This document shows, piece by piece, positions 46,403-59,600 of a stretch of 64,000 nt of DNA. The translations under genes were made by a program, and so were the position numbers. Origin of the DNA: Owenia fusiformis (Eukaryota > Annelida > Polychaeta > Sabellida > Oweniidae). The notes below the pieces were generated by a model. It made no database searches. It worked only from the letters and a program-made list of their open reading frames with translations, and had not been told where the DNA came from. Location of the stretch: the NCBI GenBank assembly GCA_903813345.2, contig CAIIXF020000005.1:40899394-40963393 (forward strand). The letters are read 5' to 3'. Each line of letters starts with the position of its first letter. The first letter of the stretch is position 1.

Positions 46403-48250
46403 CTAAAAATAATATCATTATAATTCATGAGATAACTACTAAAATCAAGTTCACTGAGAACAGAGATAGCAAACTCAAAAAACTGTTGGATTTTTTTTAC
46501 TGAAATTCTAAAATGTCTTACAGTTTGATTCAACCTAGTTACGTAGGGCAAAGGGGTGTAACCTTAACATGTGAGGTAATGTCAACACGAGAAATAGGGG
46601 AACTTCTACATTTGTAAGAAATTATCTTGATCCATGTGAGAAGAAAAATATGGCTTCCAACTAGATCGTTAATTAAGCAAATAAACAACAAGGTGTTGAA
46701 GTTAACTCATGTGTTGAAGTTACCCCAAACTGAAATGAAATTGTGTTGACATCGCTCAAGTTATCAAAATTTGTTATGAAAATGATTAGTGTTCGGAGAT
46801 TAATTAAATTTTGAAACAAGGTAGAGTCAATACGTCCAAATCCAAACAGGGGGGTAAACACGAACGGGTTCCAAATAATGGCAAGCAGATCATTGAATTG
46901 AATAATAGTACCTCTACTACCTCTACATAATATTTATAGCCTGAAAGATACAATATAATGATGTATACCAACAATCTTACAATAAAATAATCAATTATGA
47001 TGATTTAGGTGTTCGGAATTACCCCCATGCTAGTGTTTGGAATTACCCCCCACAAACTCTGTGTGTTTAAATAAATAGATGTCAGTAATAAATGATTTAA
47101 ATTTGGGTTTCTTGATATGCAGGGGTGACAGGATCCAGCATCATAAGTTAAGGGTATCATATAAATGATATACCATCAATCTAATAATTAAAACAATTAA
47201 GTTTAAGTTAAGTGTTTGGAATAACCCCCATGCAAGTGTTCGGATTTACCCCCCCAAAAAACTCCTGTTCGGAATTACCCCCCAAAAATACCTTGTAGTA
47301 AAAATGGAATAACCCAGATATTTTTTACAATTTTTCGTAATTTTTTCTGCAAATGCATTCTACAGTGGAAAATACACATAATATATATAGAATCATAGCA
47401 TAGATGTGCAGTACAGCCAAGGCAACTACATTTTTTGATGGGGGTGTTTGGAAATAGACGTACTGACTCTAATAGAGTCATATTTTATCTGAAGGAAATC
47501 TCAATATCCATCAATATCTAAATGTAACCACAGATCCGGAGCCAGATCCAGCCCCTGTTGGTAGTAGGCTCAAAGGATAAATATTTTATTGAGCCTAGAC
47601 ACAGAGGAGCTTATCTGGCAGAGGTCCGTGAATGTAACAGACGGAATTGATCAGTTGAAAATATTTTTTTACTTCCGGTTTGAAGTAATTGTTCGATATC
47701 ATGGCAAACATACTATCAATTTAGTAAATCGTCAAAGTAAAGTGTAAAATATAGTACCTGCTATAATGTGAATTGGTTTAAACGTTCCCGTATACCTCCA
47801 AATTGGCAAATATTGGTTGTAAACAAAAATGAATCACTTTCAGTGACATCAACTGCCTCGTTTTGAAAAGCTGTTTTGTTATTCAAGAATCTTTATTCTT
47901 CTGGAATGATGATCTTATTGCACGACACAAAATATCCTAATCAAACATATTTTATGCTTTATATTTCCACAAAACATATTTCAATTAATAGTTAGCATGC
48001 TAAACTCAAGGAATTTCATATTATTCCATTCCCTCCAATGCTACTAAAGAAATACAAATAAAGTTGCTAGCTCTGCATTTTTATCAACAAAACCAAATAT
48101 TTTATCCTGATCAAATTTTTAGATGTTCAAGCTGTAGTATATCACTATAACTGGGAAACAACTGGAATAAGACTGGAAGCTGGGTAGTTATCAAATATTT
48201 ACGCTATTTTAGATGATGATTGTAGTCTAACTCCTCTGATCTAGCTAGTC
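46403..48250. other. YKT6 5' side, probable non-coding exon and promoter, with dispersed repeats
   Basis: A 3' splice site on the minus strand precedes the start exon, so the YKT6 promoter should lie further right. ACTTCCGGT at about 47671 is an ETS-type motif common in housekeeping promoters, but this is only suggestive. GTTCGGA(A/T)TTACCCCC repeats occur at 47010-47285, and an inverted GGAC/AGTACGT..TAGAGTC pair at about 46820-46850 and 47445-47480 suggests an old element. Confidence 0.4.
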
Positions 48251-48484
48251 TAGTGTTTAGGTAAGCTTACAGCTGGAAAGTAACATTTTGGTAAAAATTG
48301 CTGCACATGTTATTTTCTGGTACAAAATAAAGTATGAAGGCATGTGTCAATTCCCTTGGTCTTTTCAGGAATCTATCATTACATTGTCTTCCTTTAGAAT
48401 ATCTGGTAGGAATTCAATGGGAACTACAGGAAATTCTGATGTTTCACACTTTCTATTTTTCCAAATTTTCTTTCAACGTAAAGG

Positions 48485-48514
48485 CTAGAGTACCGACAAT
48501 TGTCGGTACTCTAG
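48485..48514. repeat. 30-bp perfect palindrome
   Basis: The half-site CTAGAGTACCGACAA is followed by its exact complement. Related half- or whole palindromes lie at about 48541, 49842-49857, 49892-49905 and 49939-49954. Confidence 0.9.
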
Positions 48515-49683
48515 ACTCTGATGTGGTGGCACGCTAGAGGACCGACAAATAAATTGTCGGTACGGGAGATATGCTGTGTTTACACGCTAGAGGACCGACA
48601 AATATTGATTTACGAATTTTCTGGCGCATGCGCAATGCGCGGGGGGATATTTCAGATATCATACGGATATTTTGGGAACAAGTGCAAAACCCGGGGAGGG
48701 CATTAGCCCGGGGATTACCAAACCCAGTCAAAAAATGGTAGCCCGGGAACAGGGAATGGTAGTAAACGTTGAAAACCCAATAAAAAGGAAGGGGCGTTTG
48801 CTACCCATTAGATAGAAGAAAATAGCTAGAATGTTTTTTAGAGCTTATCGTATGGTATGAGGTTCCATATCCATCCGCCAAAAGGTATATAGTCCATTTA
48901 AAAACCTGTGGTATCGTTCTAAATAACCCATAGTTGGCTTCTATGGTACCTAGTATGCCACTATTTGGTATCAAAATAAAGAGGAGTTCAACTTTCATTT
49001 GAATTACGAAAATAGCGATGTAGGTCAAAATAGTTCCGAACGTGAGGATGTTTACTACGCGTTTGCCTGTCATATCAGAATTGAGGAAGTGGTAGCAAAC
49101 GCGAGTTACAATAAACGGACGCTGATATCTCAAAAAGTAACCCGACTCCCTATAATTTGATGTAGGTCAATCGAACCCCTATATGGACAGGTGCATTTTG
49201 ATATATAACACTATGGGGGGTACGCGTTTCATAGTTGGTCACGAACGCCATATGTGCAAAGTATTGTTATGAATTTTCGAATTTGGTGTTGGATTACGGT
49301 ACTCATACCTTATAGCACAATTTTTGATGGAAGTTGCATTTGGCTCCCTTAGTTAATGGCCACGATTCCGTCTCGCATGAGAGAGCTACCAAACGCAAAG
49401 TAAACAGTGATATATTCCAAATGAGATATTTCTCCTGTGCCATGGCGTAGTAAGGGTAGAGGTCGACGGGGGCGAAAGCATCCCCTCCTAATATTGTATA
49501 TATCGACCCATTAGATAGAACAAGAAAAGAGCTTTAAAATGTTTTTTAATTGAAGCTTGTAGGACAATTTTGATGGAAGTTGAATCAATTTTTGTCTAAA
49601 TAAATTATGGCTCACTACAAGTTAATGCCTGTACGATTCCATACTGCAAAAGAAGCACTATCCCCCCCTCAAAAGAAAAAAGT

Positions 49684-49757
49684 AGGTCTTGCCGGGATTC
49701 GAACTCGGGACCGAGTGTGTTCGAATCGTGCTCGCTAACCACTAGACTACCAGTGAT
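49684..49757 (-). pseudogene. tRNA-like sequence, tRNA pseudogene or SINE head
   Basis: The minus strand carries a good A box (TAGTCTAGTGG) and B box (AGTTCGAATCC) at normal spacing, and an anticodon-like loop ATTCGAA (TCG). The acceptor stem (TCACTGG against CAAGACC) and the anticodon stem do not pair, so a working tRNA is unlikely. It sits inside the 48.26-50.17 kb element. Confidence 0.5.
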
Positions 49758-50167
49758 GAAGTTGTATATGAAATTAAAAGTAATGAATTTGTTTATGAAA
49801 TTGTCGGCTCTCTAGCAAAAACACGTAGCAGCCACTTGCGTACCGACAATTGTCGGTTCTCTATCTGACACTACTAGGTGACGGTAGAGTGCCGACAATT
49901 GTCGGTACCCCAGCAAATACCCCTGGACAGTCTCCAGTACCGACAATTGTCGGTCCTGGAGCCACTCCGTTCTTTCAAAGTTTCCAGACAACACAAGAGC
50001 TACATGTACCATTGACCTGTTTCCAGGTTTACTAAAAGTAGACAGTGTAATGATACTTTCCTAAAAAAAGCAAGGAAATATACACATGCCTTCATACTTT
50101 TGTACCAGAAAATAACATGTGCAGGTATACATGTAGCAATTTTTTACCAAACTGTTTCTTTCCAGCT

Positions 50168-50957
50168 GAGGCTTAAACATGTTTGTGTAGAAAACCACTG
50201 GGATCCTGTTGTAACTATAATGGGGGGAGGGGGGGGCTTACATACTTTGAATGGAGCTTCATTCATATGTCGAAAAAAGATACACCAGACAAGGTTGTAG
50301 ACCAGACAATCATGTCTATAGCCAGAAAAATGGTATTTTCAACCATTTTATCCTCTATATGACCCTGTCCCTTTAAACCTATTTCTTGCTGTCAAATTTC
50401 AAATTCAAATTTTCAAATTTATTAGCTTTATTGTATTTCAATCCCCATCAGGGGTCATATACAAAGCATACAACTAACTACAAACTACTTAAGTACAAAA
50501 ATGAAATATAAATGTGTAATGCCACTACAACATGGCATGTGTCTGTGTCGTGTCATGACAACAGCCAAAAGGAAGATCGCACAAAGGAATCATTCATGGA
50601 AAAATGAAGTTTGATATGAATTGACCCCCCTTCTCTTATCTGACAATAATTTAAAATGTTGATTTTTCTTTCAATTGAAAAAAATTAACAATATTTGCTA
50701 ATGAAACCATCATTTACCCCCTTCGCCCATAACAAGACTAATTTCCTTATGATAATTGGATCCCTTAAATGCTTTTGACTCAGCACTGACACAAGTTTAA
50801 ATACATAGCTGTAGTTGTACTGGAAACAGCGACAGGCACTGATGGTGGTCATTTAACAATTTCTAATTGATTCTACTTCCAGATATAAAGCCTAGAATTG
50901 AGGAGACAACTAAAGATCAACTGAGCTAAAAACCTTAAAGATATTCCAACTTCCAAG
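50168..50957. other. BBIP1 upstream region and 5' UTR exon start
   Basis: TTCTACTTCCAG at 50871-50882 is a 3' splice site, so the exon holding BBIP1 probably starts at 50883 and an earlier non-coding exon lies upstream. Nothing else is recognisable. Confidence 0.45.
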
Positions 50958-51245
50958 ATGGATAACAAAAATAAAATGAAGGAAGTCCTACCAAAGAAAG
51001 GACTTTTATATCAAGAGGATATCCCAACTACCGTTCTTTGTAAACCCAAGTTAATGCCTATGAAATCCATCACATTGGAGAAAATGGAACAAATGCAAAA
51101 AGATGCACAAGAAACAATTAAAATGCAAGATGAATTTGAGAGAGAGCAAGAAGCTATTGAAATGCGACGTCAACAGGAAGAAATAGACATGATGAATCAG
51201 CATCATCAAAGTGCGGGTAACTCAGCTGAGACATTGACACTCTGA
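50958..51245 (+). CDS. BBIP1: BBSome-interacting protein 1 (BBIP10)
   Basis: A single coding exon of 95 codons. The core KEVLPKKGLLYQEDIPTTVL followed by CKPKLMPMKSITLEKMEQMQ matches the diagnostic (R/K)EVLPKQG..EDI..VLCKPKL.P(L/M)KS.TLEK(L/M)E of BBIP1 (human 92 aa). It is a small helical subunit of the BBSome, which moves membrane proteins in cilia, and it has also been linked to microtubule stability. The C-terminal part is a Glu/Gln/Met-rich helix (EFEREQEAIEMRRQQEEIDM) longer and more acidic than in mammals, then a Ser/Thr tail. An in-frame TGA at 50922 and a splice acceptor at 50882 put the start at 50958, though the second ATG (50976) is possible. Poly(A) signals AATAAA occur at 51723 and 51765. 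TRPM is downstream on the opposite strand (tail to tail). Confidence 0.93.
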   Translation: MDNKNKMKEVLPKKGLLYQEDIPTTVLCKPKLMPMKSITLEKMEQMQKDAQETIKMQDEFEREQEAIEMRRQQEEIDMMNQHHQSAGNSAETLTL

Positions 51246-53661
51246 GATAGAATGTCTCCTGAGCAGGACTTATATGCTAGTCTGTGCCGTAAAATATGAT
51301 TCTCTGATTGCCACCGGTAACTCAACAAGGACCATTTCCTTGGCTAAAACTAAAAATGTTATCCTATGAAGGAGAGATGCAATGTACATAGGCCTAGTAC
51401 CAAGAAGCAATTTTGTTGATCATGTATAATCAAATTACAGTGTATCGAATCAGAGGCAAATTCACTCAAGCATTTCTTTTCATTGGGGACTCACACATTT
51501 TTGTTGTCTCTTGTTAAATGTACACTCCGATGAACATGCAGGTGCATAGCAGAATATTGACTATTGAATTTGTACTGGTTGCCAACAATCGATGAAGAAC
51601 CATGCTGCCCTCATCTTTTAATATTCTGATATATGTGCCCTTATCGAGTTACAGTTTATCTATAATACCAGGTTTATGTAATTAATTTCGAAGAGGCTGT
51701 TTGAAATATGATTCTCAAAGTGAATAAAATTGTTATTGCCACTTGTCTGTATTGAATGGTGTAAAATAAATATTAAGTAGGACCTTTTAATATAAAACTG
51801 AGTAATGTTTTGCATTAAAGAAGTGAATCCTGACTTGCGACTTGTCCCTTCCATATATGGTCACTCTCCCATCTTTTTTTCAACAAAATACGCTGAGAAA
51901 CAGACTTGCAAATTGCAGCTTTGAGAACTAACACAACCATCATTTGTCTATATGCTAAATGCATCAGTTTTATTTTCTAAATTTTGTAATGATATCATTA
52001 TAAACCCAGAGTCAGAATGTATACAATTGCAAACACCTGTAGAGCAAATAACAGAAGGCTATAATATCACATTTATATATGTTGAACATTTATTCAATGT
52101 TAAATAAAGGCTATTGTTTACTGCATTGTTAATACATCTGTATATTGAAACAAAGTCATATCTCATTTAGTACGATTTACATATAGGCTAGTATCTGTAC
52201 AATGTTAATAAACTAGCTTAAATGACATATATCAGATGTCATAGTTGAGCACAAAATAAAGTTAACTATTATACAAAAATTTAGTTCAGATCTTATTAAG
52301 AAGAGAAACATCAGACCTTTGTGTGTAGCCCTGAGTTCAATCACAGCTTGCAGTATATTATCTCATCTGGGACTGGAATGAGTTTTCCAAAGTTAGTACA
52401 ATCAAGGACATCCATATACGTCCTTGGTACAATGTATATTAATTCCAGGCATTATACAGCAGTATTTGACATCTAATACTTTTGTAAAGAAAAAGCTTTA
52501 CAAAGTTAATACGACAATTTATGTGTAAACAAACTAAATTTTATATTCGTGGAATGAATTATTCAGATAAGATTATCACAAATCTTTATCCCATTCTCAT
52601 ATCTTGAGCACAATTCACACGCTTGTCTTGAACTCTGTACAAATTAAAGCTAAAACAAAATAGGAAAATACCTTTTAAGTTATATTGTAAAATGTAATAA
52701 AATAAATTACATAATTTCTCAAACAATAGATCTACAGTGTAAATAAGAAATGCTATCCCTATAAGATAATAATAATATCAAAGCATTAACATGCAATATC
52801 ACCACCTCCCATTTGTTACAGATGCCAACCACTAAATGCAGAAATGATTCACATATTATATGGATCAAACTATTAGTATAAGCAGAAGATAACACTGTAC
52901 ATGGGTTATAAAAATAATGTATACTGGTATAAAATGGCATATAACAATAGGGAATGGACGGAATAAAAAAAATGGAATGGAACGGTGTACAGACCTTCAG
53001 TAAAGAATAACATTCAGAAATTAAATCCACTTTCTAAATATATATATATATACTTACTAGAAAAAGATGCAATTCTGATGTTTTTGCTTTTTAGACATAA
53101 GTCTAAGTGCATTTTTGAGCACTGTCCCATCCCTATATAACAATATGCATAATGTTTCAGATGTATGGATACAGTATACAGTATAGTGCATAAAAATATA
53201 CACTATTGATTGTCTTGAGTAACATTACTCCACCGGGAAGTATAAAACAACATAGATGTGTACACAATGTTAATTGTAAACACATACTAACTTCATATCT
53301 TGTATGTACAATACATGCCATACAATATCACAAATAATCATGGTTGTATGTTAAATTACATACTGTCTTATGTTGTGTACAATAAATATAGCTTCTTGAT
53401 TGTAGACAATATGAGGCTGACCTATATGATCAATTTTCTTTGCACATACACAATATACTCAAATACTCTACATGACTATATACAATATGATCAATATATA
53501 TACATTTATAATATATATGACATGGTGTATAGTCTATATCTTGTTTACAATGATTGAACAAAATATCCCATGCTGTCTTGGATACATATGATATAAATTA
53601 ATTTGGCATACGATGTACGAACATGTACTTTGGAGACAGCATAAACAATAATCTCATTACG
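51246..53661. other. Convergent 3' regions of BBIP1 (+) and TRPM (-)
   Basis: No coding exon. The left part is the probable BBIP1 3' UTR; the part near 53661 is the TRPM 3' UTR. The DNA is very AT-rich with TATA-type simple sequence at 53038-53052 and 53400-53530. Confidence 0.5.
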
Positions 53662-56600
53662 TCAAACTTTAACATTGTTATCACTACTGGATTGAACATG
53701 CTGAGCAGCAGTATCAGGTTTATTTGGTTCTCCTTTTTGAAATAAAGAAGATCGCAAAAGGCCTTCAATGTTTTTTAGAGATTTCCCTGTGTTACGTTCT
53801 ATATGTTGCAATCTTTGCTCCATGGCTAAAATTCTCGCATTCGCAAGTGAATCCTGAGGTCCATTAGGAGGTCTTGTCATTGTAGCACTTATATTATTCT
53901 GGGAGATAATATTGGAAGCAGGGGAATTTTCCACTACCCTACTTGTGTTACCATGGTTACTGCTACTGCTCCAAGCCTGATTGGTTGATTTCTTTGGCGT
54001 ATCTGGGGAATCAACAGTGTCAGAATCAGGACTGTTTGATTCCAAAAATCGTGAAAGTAATTTTTTCTTTTTCCGTTTTTGTTTCTTGGATTTATGACGA
54101 TGACTTGTGATATCATCATCACTTGCTGCTCGATGGTCCAATGAGCTATCAAGATTGGCATCTCTAGGAATCGATGGAGAGGATGGTTTTGACATTGAAT
54201 GTGTTGGTCTTGGACGGATTAACGGACTACTAACTTTGGTAGTGGATGTGAGATTCATGGTACGATCAAACAAACTTGTTGCTGTGTCTGGCGAATCTCT
54301 CCCTGATGCATTTGGAATGTTTGTGAATGAAGGAGGTTGTGATTGTCCATAAAACTGATTGTTCACTGGTGGAGGAGCCACAATTGGCCGCCAAATTGTC
54401 TGTTGTTGCATCATGGGAAACGGAGGTTGAGCAAACTTATCAGTTTCAGGTTGATTAAAATTTTGCTCTGGAATTTTAGCATTTTGATTGTTTGCTTGTG
54501 ATTGGTTAAGATAGTGTCCCTGATATTGCATTTGGTTATAATATTGGTTAATAGATGGAGCAGAATGTTGCCCAAAAGATGGATCAGGTGGGTTTCCTAT
54601 AAAATGATTGGCTGGTGGTTGCCCTATAGATGATGATGATTGGTATCCTGTTAAGGCTGTAGGTGGCTGCATGCTAGGAATGAGGTTTGCATTTTGTTCT
54701 GTTGCAACATTTGATTCCCTCCTAGAAGCTGCCTCTTCACTCATCTGGAAATGAGTGTATGTAGAATATTATATTATTTATTAAATTATATATTGAGGTG
54801 TGATGGTAGGCTTGTGCATGTATACACTTAAAGTCAATTCAATATCTTGGAAGATTTCAGGAAAGTAAGATTCTGTATCTTGAAAGGCAAATGGCACAGA
54901 AAAAAGTTTTGTGAAAGGGAGGTGCTTTTGCCTTGTATCATTTCACTGTGATTTCCTCCAATATTCATCAGATAATAACTTTTCTAAAATAGTGGCTGGT
55001 ACAAGGAAATACAGGGTGACCGGAAAAAGGGAGACCATTGAAGTAATCAATTTCTCCTAAACTAGACAAGTGCCATCAATGAAATTTTGCATACACTGGA
55101 ACAGTTATATGGAAATTTGTTACTGAAGGTTTCAATACAAGCATTCAACTGGTTCAGGAGCTATGATCATTTACATAACATGCTCCAAATAGGCACAATT
55201 GAGACCAACGCAGAGTTGGATTCTTATGGCAAACTACCCTTACATGTTCTGCCCTCTATGGCATTATTATGGCATTACATATATATAGCAGTGATTGCCT
55301 TCTTTAGGTCAACAATAGTCTGAGGATTGTTTTGGTATAGATTGTCTTTCAAATATCCATACAAAAAGAAATCAGCAGGATTCAAGTCTAGGCTGTAATG
55401 GCAATGAAGGGTTATCTGACATGTGGTTCATCATCCTGTTGCCAAAGTGCTGATTTACCAAATCTTAAGAGTCACTTTAGGTATTGGGCATAGTGCCATG
55501 TTACTAAAACCACTATATGGCACAATTAAATCCCATATGAAAACCAAGGGCTGCCCAAAACCTCCTTAGGATGATACTGTAACTGAGTGGGACCACTGAG
55601 TCAGAAGCCATAGGTCAGATAAGCTTCGTCTCCATACACCTCAAATTTGAATCCACCTGATTTCTTTTTGTGGGGCAATTTGAAAGACAATGTGTACCAA
55701 AACAATCCTGAGACAATTGCTGACCTAAAGGTGGCAATAAATGCTAAATGTAATGCCATAACAAGGTCGGAATATGTAAGGGTATTTGCCAAATGTATCC
55801 AGCTCTGCGTTGGTCTCAATTGCACCTATTTGGAGCATGTTATGTAAATGATCATAGCTCCTGAACCAGTTGACTGCTTGTATTGACACTTTCAGGAACA
55901 AATTTCCATAGAACTGTCCTGATGTATGCAAAATTTCATTGATGTCACTAGTCTATTTTAGGAGATATTGCCTATTTCAATGGTCTCCTTTTTTTCCGGT
56001 CACCCTGTAAAATAAAGTGTCCAATCTTGAACCCTGTTTTTGTGAGGTTCTACAAATGCAAATCAATTATAGGATCATTGTTCCCACTTACATTTAAATG
56101 ATTTTTCAGTTTCTCTTTCAAAAGTAGCACTTGTACTTGATGTATTGAAGGCCATCTTGAAAATGGTCGTTTCTTGTTACTGGTACTTGGCGCCTCACTA
56201 ATGGTCCCTAATGGAGGTTGCATTGTTGATTTCCTCCTTGTAAGTGTTTGTGGTGCATGGTGGTGCTGATGGTGACTCTCATTTACATCGAGGTGGTGCT
56301 CACTTTGTTCTTCAAGGATTTTGTACATGCCATCCATTCTAAAAGGAATAACCAAACAATTGAAGTTATACACATATGATGTAACTCAACTTTGACTATA
56401 TTTCTCTATTTGACCATGTTATTCTTTCTTTTTGACCATTGACTTCAAGTAAAATGTAATATATCTTGTACATATCACACACTGGTATTATATGGTTCCG
56501 ATTAAGGTGGTACAATAAATTTTAAATGCTAAATCATTTGTAACTTCTCTCAATAATAAAACAAGGCATTAACATGCAAAATGTCACCACCTGCCATTTG

Positions 56601-59600
56601 TTACAGACGCTGACATCCGTTACAGATGCCGAACGCTGTTACAGTCGCAGAACACCACTTGTGGTGTTGACATAAAAATCATATCATTCATTCTCATCAT
56701 AAGTGAAGGATTAGTTCTCAATACCAAAAAAACACAACCAAAATAATATTGAGAAGCACATTACCTTTCTTTCATGGCTTTCACTCTGTTCTCAATGGTG
56801 GCCCCACTATTGGCTGCAGCATGGGAGATGAAAAGTGCACAACACTCCCTCTCATATACGTGCAATTCCGTCATTAGACGCGTAGTTAAAATTGGACCTG
56901 GAGGTAAAAATCAGTTAATGCAATTTAGTGTATTGAAACATGTAATTATGTTTTTTTCGAATTTTGTCAAAATTTATTATTCATTATTGTTAATCTAAGT
57001 TAAATAAAGGACATGATGATGTGGAGGATTAGTCTATTTGATTCATATCATTTATGGGTGCTATTTTGTTATTGCACTTAGGCATCATTACTCACAAACC
57101 TGTAAACCTGAAATACATTATTAGTTTCCATTATTTCCACATTTTACTCTCTCAAAATTTCCCAACATTTTAGGCCTTCAATTCTCACCTTCTTTACGTT
57201 TTTTACAACAGGACTTGTTTGCAAGGAACATGATAATCATCACAATATACTCAAATACTGCAAATGGAGGGGAAAGGCCTGGTTTTTCATCCATCTCACA
57301 GACCAAGAAGTACATGTCATACTTCCAGATCTCAATTGAGTTCTCTTCAACTTCCTCATACACACGACTGCAATGTACAATGATTCACATTGACTGAATG
57401 TAAAATGATTCACATTGACTGAATGTACAATGATTTACAATGACTGAATGTAAAATGATTCACATTGACTGAATGTACAATGATTCACTAGTATTATTAA
57501 TATGGAATGTACAATAATACACAATTTTATTCAAAAGCACTTGATATGTTAAAATAAGTATAAATATAGAAAAATTAACAAGCATGCTTAAATACGCTTT
57601 CCAATGACCCGAGCACACAATGCAAAAATAGTTAACTTGCTTATGCCTCCATTTTATTTGAAAACATTGATCCCCTTTTCTCTTTTTTACATAAAACCAA
57701 AAAAACTACTTTTTGTTTTCAAAATGCCCATATTTTTGTCTCTATATCTTGACACTGGAATATTTGGTATTTGATGGTTATTACTGAAGGTTAAATAAAA
57801 CTGTACTAATGAACCTGAATATTGCGATAAGTAGATTGAGCAAGAGGACATTTCCCATGAGGAGGTACAGTCCCAGCAGTATTGGCACAATGGGAGAATA
57901 TACTGGACAAGGTTCCCCATCTACATATGACATTGTGGTGTTACCATAGCAACCCTCCTTAACACCTGAAACATAGAAACACTTTGTAGTTTCTTCAAAT
58001 AATATACAGCGATCTCACCACTCCAGTATGAGTGCAGCATGTCTATTCTAAATCACAGATTCTTTTATGTAAGATTGAACTTCAAATATTCGAGAATTTA
58101 TTTTGCAAAAGTACTAAGTCCAGTTCACATTCCATTGAAGTGTTTTAATAATAAGACTAATTGGCAATTACCTGATATTTCTTCAAGGAAAATCTCGCCA
58201 TAAATCTGCCAATAAGGGTAGTATAAGACATCCTTAAATATCTTGATGTAGAAATCCCTGGCAGGATAGAGTAAGGCTTGACTTGAGACTCCATAGGCAA
58301 ACAGGAAAACACAGAGGATCACAAGAAAAAATAGCATCTCACGTAACTGGAAGAGAACAAGGAAATAACGTTGAACCAGTAAACCTGGTATTTTGAATAC
58401 TAGAGTGGGACTTTGAATCAGATAACTATCATCATATCACAGGAAATACACTGTACATTGCTATAATTTGGAACTGGGTCACACAAGACTATTATATTGG
58501 TGGCAGAAAATAAACTTTATTTCAAGTCCTTGTCCTTTTTCCAAACAGCCAAATAACCTGTGTCACCCTGTACCGCATTTTGTAACATATATTTACTTAC
58601 TTTTATAATAAAGTAATTTATAACAAAATAAATTATACTGACTGTAATAGTAAAATGTAATAAAAAGTCCTTGCATATATTTGTTTTAAACCCAATTCTG
58701 GACGGACAGATTAACCAGGAGTAAAAAGCTAAAAACATACCATTCTTCGAATCATGTTCATCTTTGGCCCCAGCTGACTATGTGCAGAGTATACTCTCAT
58801 CATGCGTGCATACATAAACACACAGTTTATCACATACACGTGCCTGGCATAGTCAAACAGGTGAGACCAGATACGCAATATGACGCCCAGGATGAACAAG
58901 AAAATTGTTAAGGCATCAAGACGATTGTAGAAAGAGTAATTCCACCAGTCTTTAACTTTTCCGAGAATTGTGTCAGCATTTGATGAGGATACCTGGAAAG
59001 AGAGATTCTTGTAAAAAGGATTTGAATAGGCTTCACAAACTTAATGCTAAAATCTTCGACAAAACTGCAAGCAATGTTCTTTATCGTTCTAAATTAAAAA
59101 CATGGTTATATAAAATGAAGAATTTATGTATGCTCGGGACTCTAGATATTTCAACATTTCTTACCTCTCGTATCTCCTCCATCACCATGGTACCAATCCA
59201 GCCAATCAAAACCCACTCATAAATTGTTGGGGTGGGTCGGAGTTGAAAAAGTATTACATAGGAATAGTAGAGCAGGAACAGCATATAAAGCAGCTGAAAA
59301 GATATAATGTGTATGTATCCTAAATGTTCATCAAGATAAACTATGACTACTTAAATCAATGGCATTACATCAGAAATACAGAATGATTTCAGTAGTAATG
59401 CTGCACTCTTGTCACAATCAGGTTTTCAAAAATCATCAATTCAATTTCTCTCTCAGCTAATCAGAGGGTGGTCCTACACCTTATATACTTTTATGAGGTG
59501 CCCCAAGAGACATGTCATCCCTCATTCTGCATGGATCATTTAATGTTAATTTTGAAATATTCGTCAACACTTAATTTTTTTATTCATATAATAAGTATCT

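Larger units (their letters stand above)
48255..50167. mobile_element. 1.9-kb inverted-repeat element with palindrome cluster
   Basis: The left arm (AGCTGGAAAGTAACATTTTG..., TTATTTTCTGGTACAAAATA) recurs inverted at about 50060-50167. The arms are diverged but align over about 100 bp, and more weakly further in. The interior holds ACCGACAATTGTCGGT palindromes, a duplicated ACCCATTAGATAGAA block (48808 and 49498) and a tRNA-like segment. No transposase was found and the exact ends are uncertain. Confidence 0.6.
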
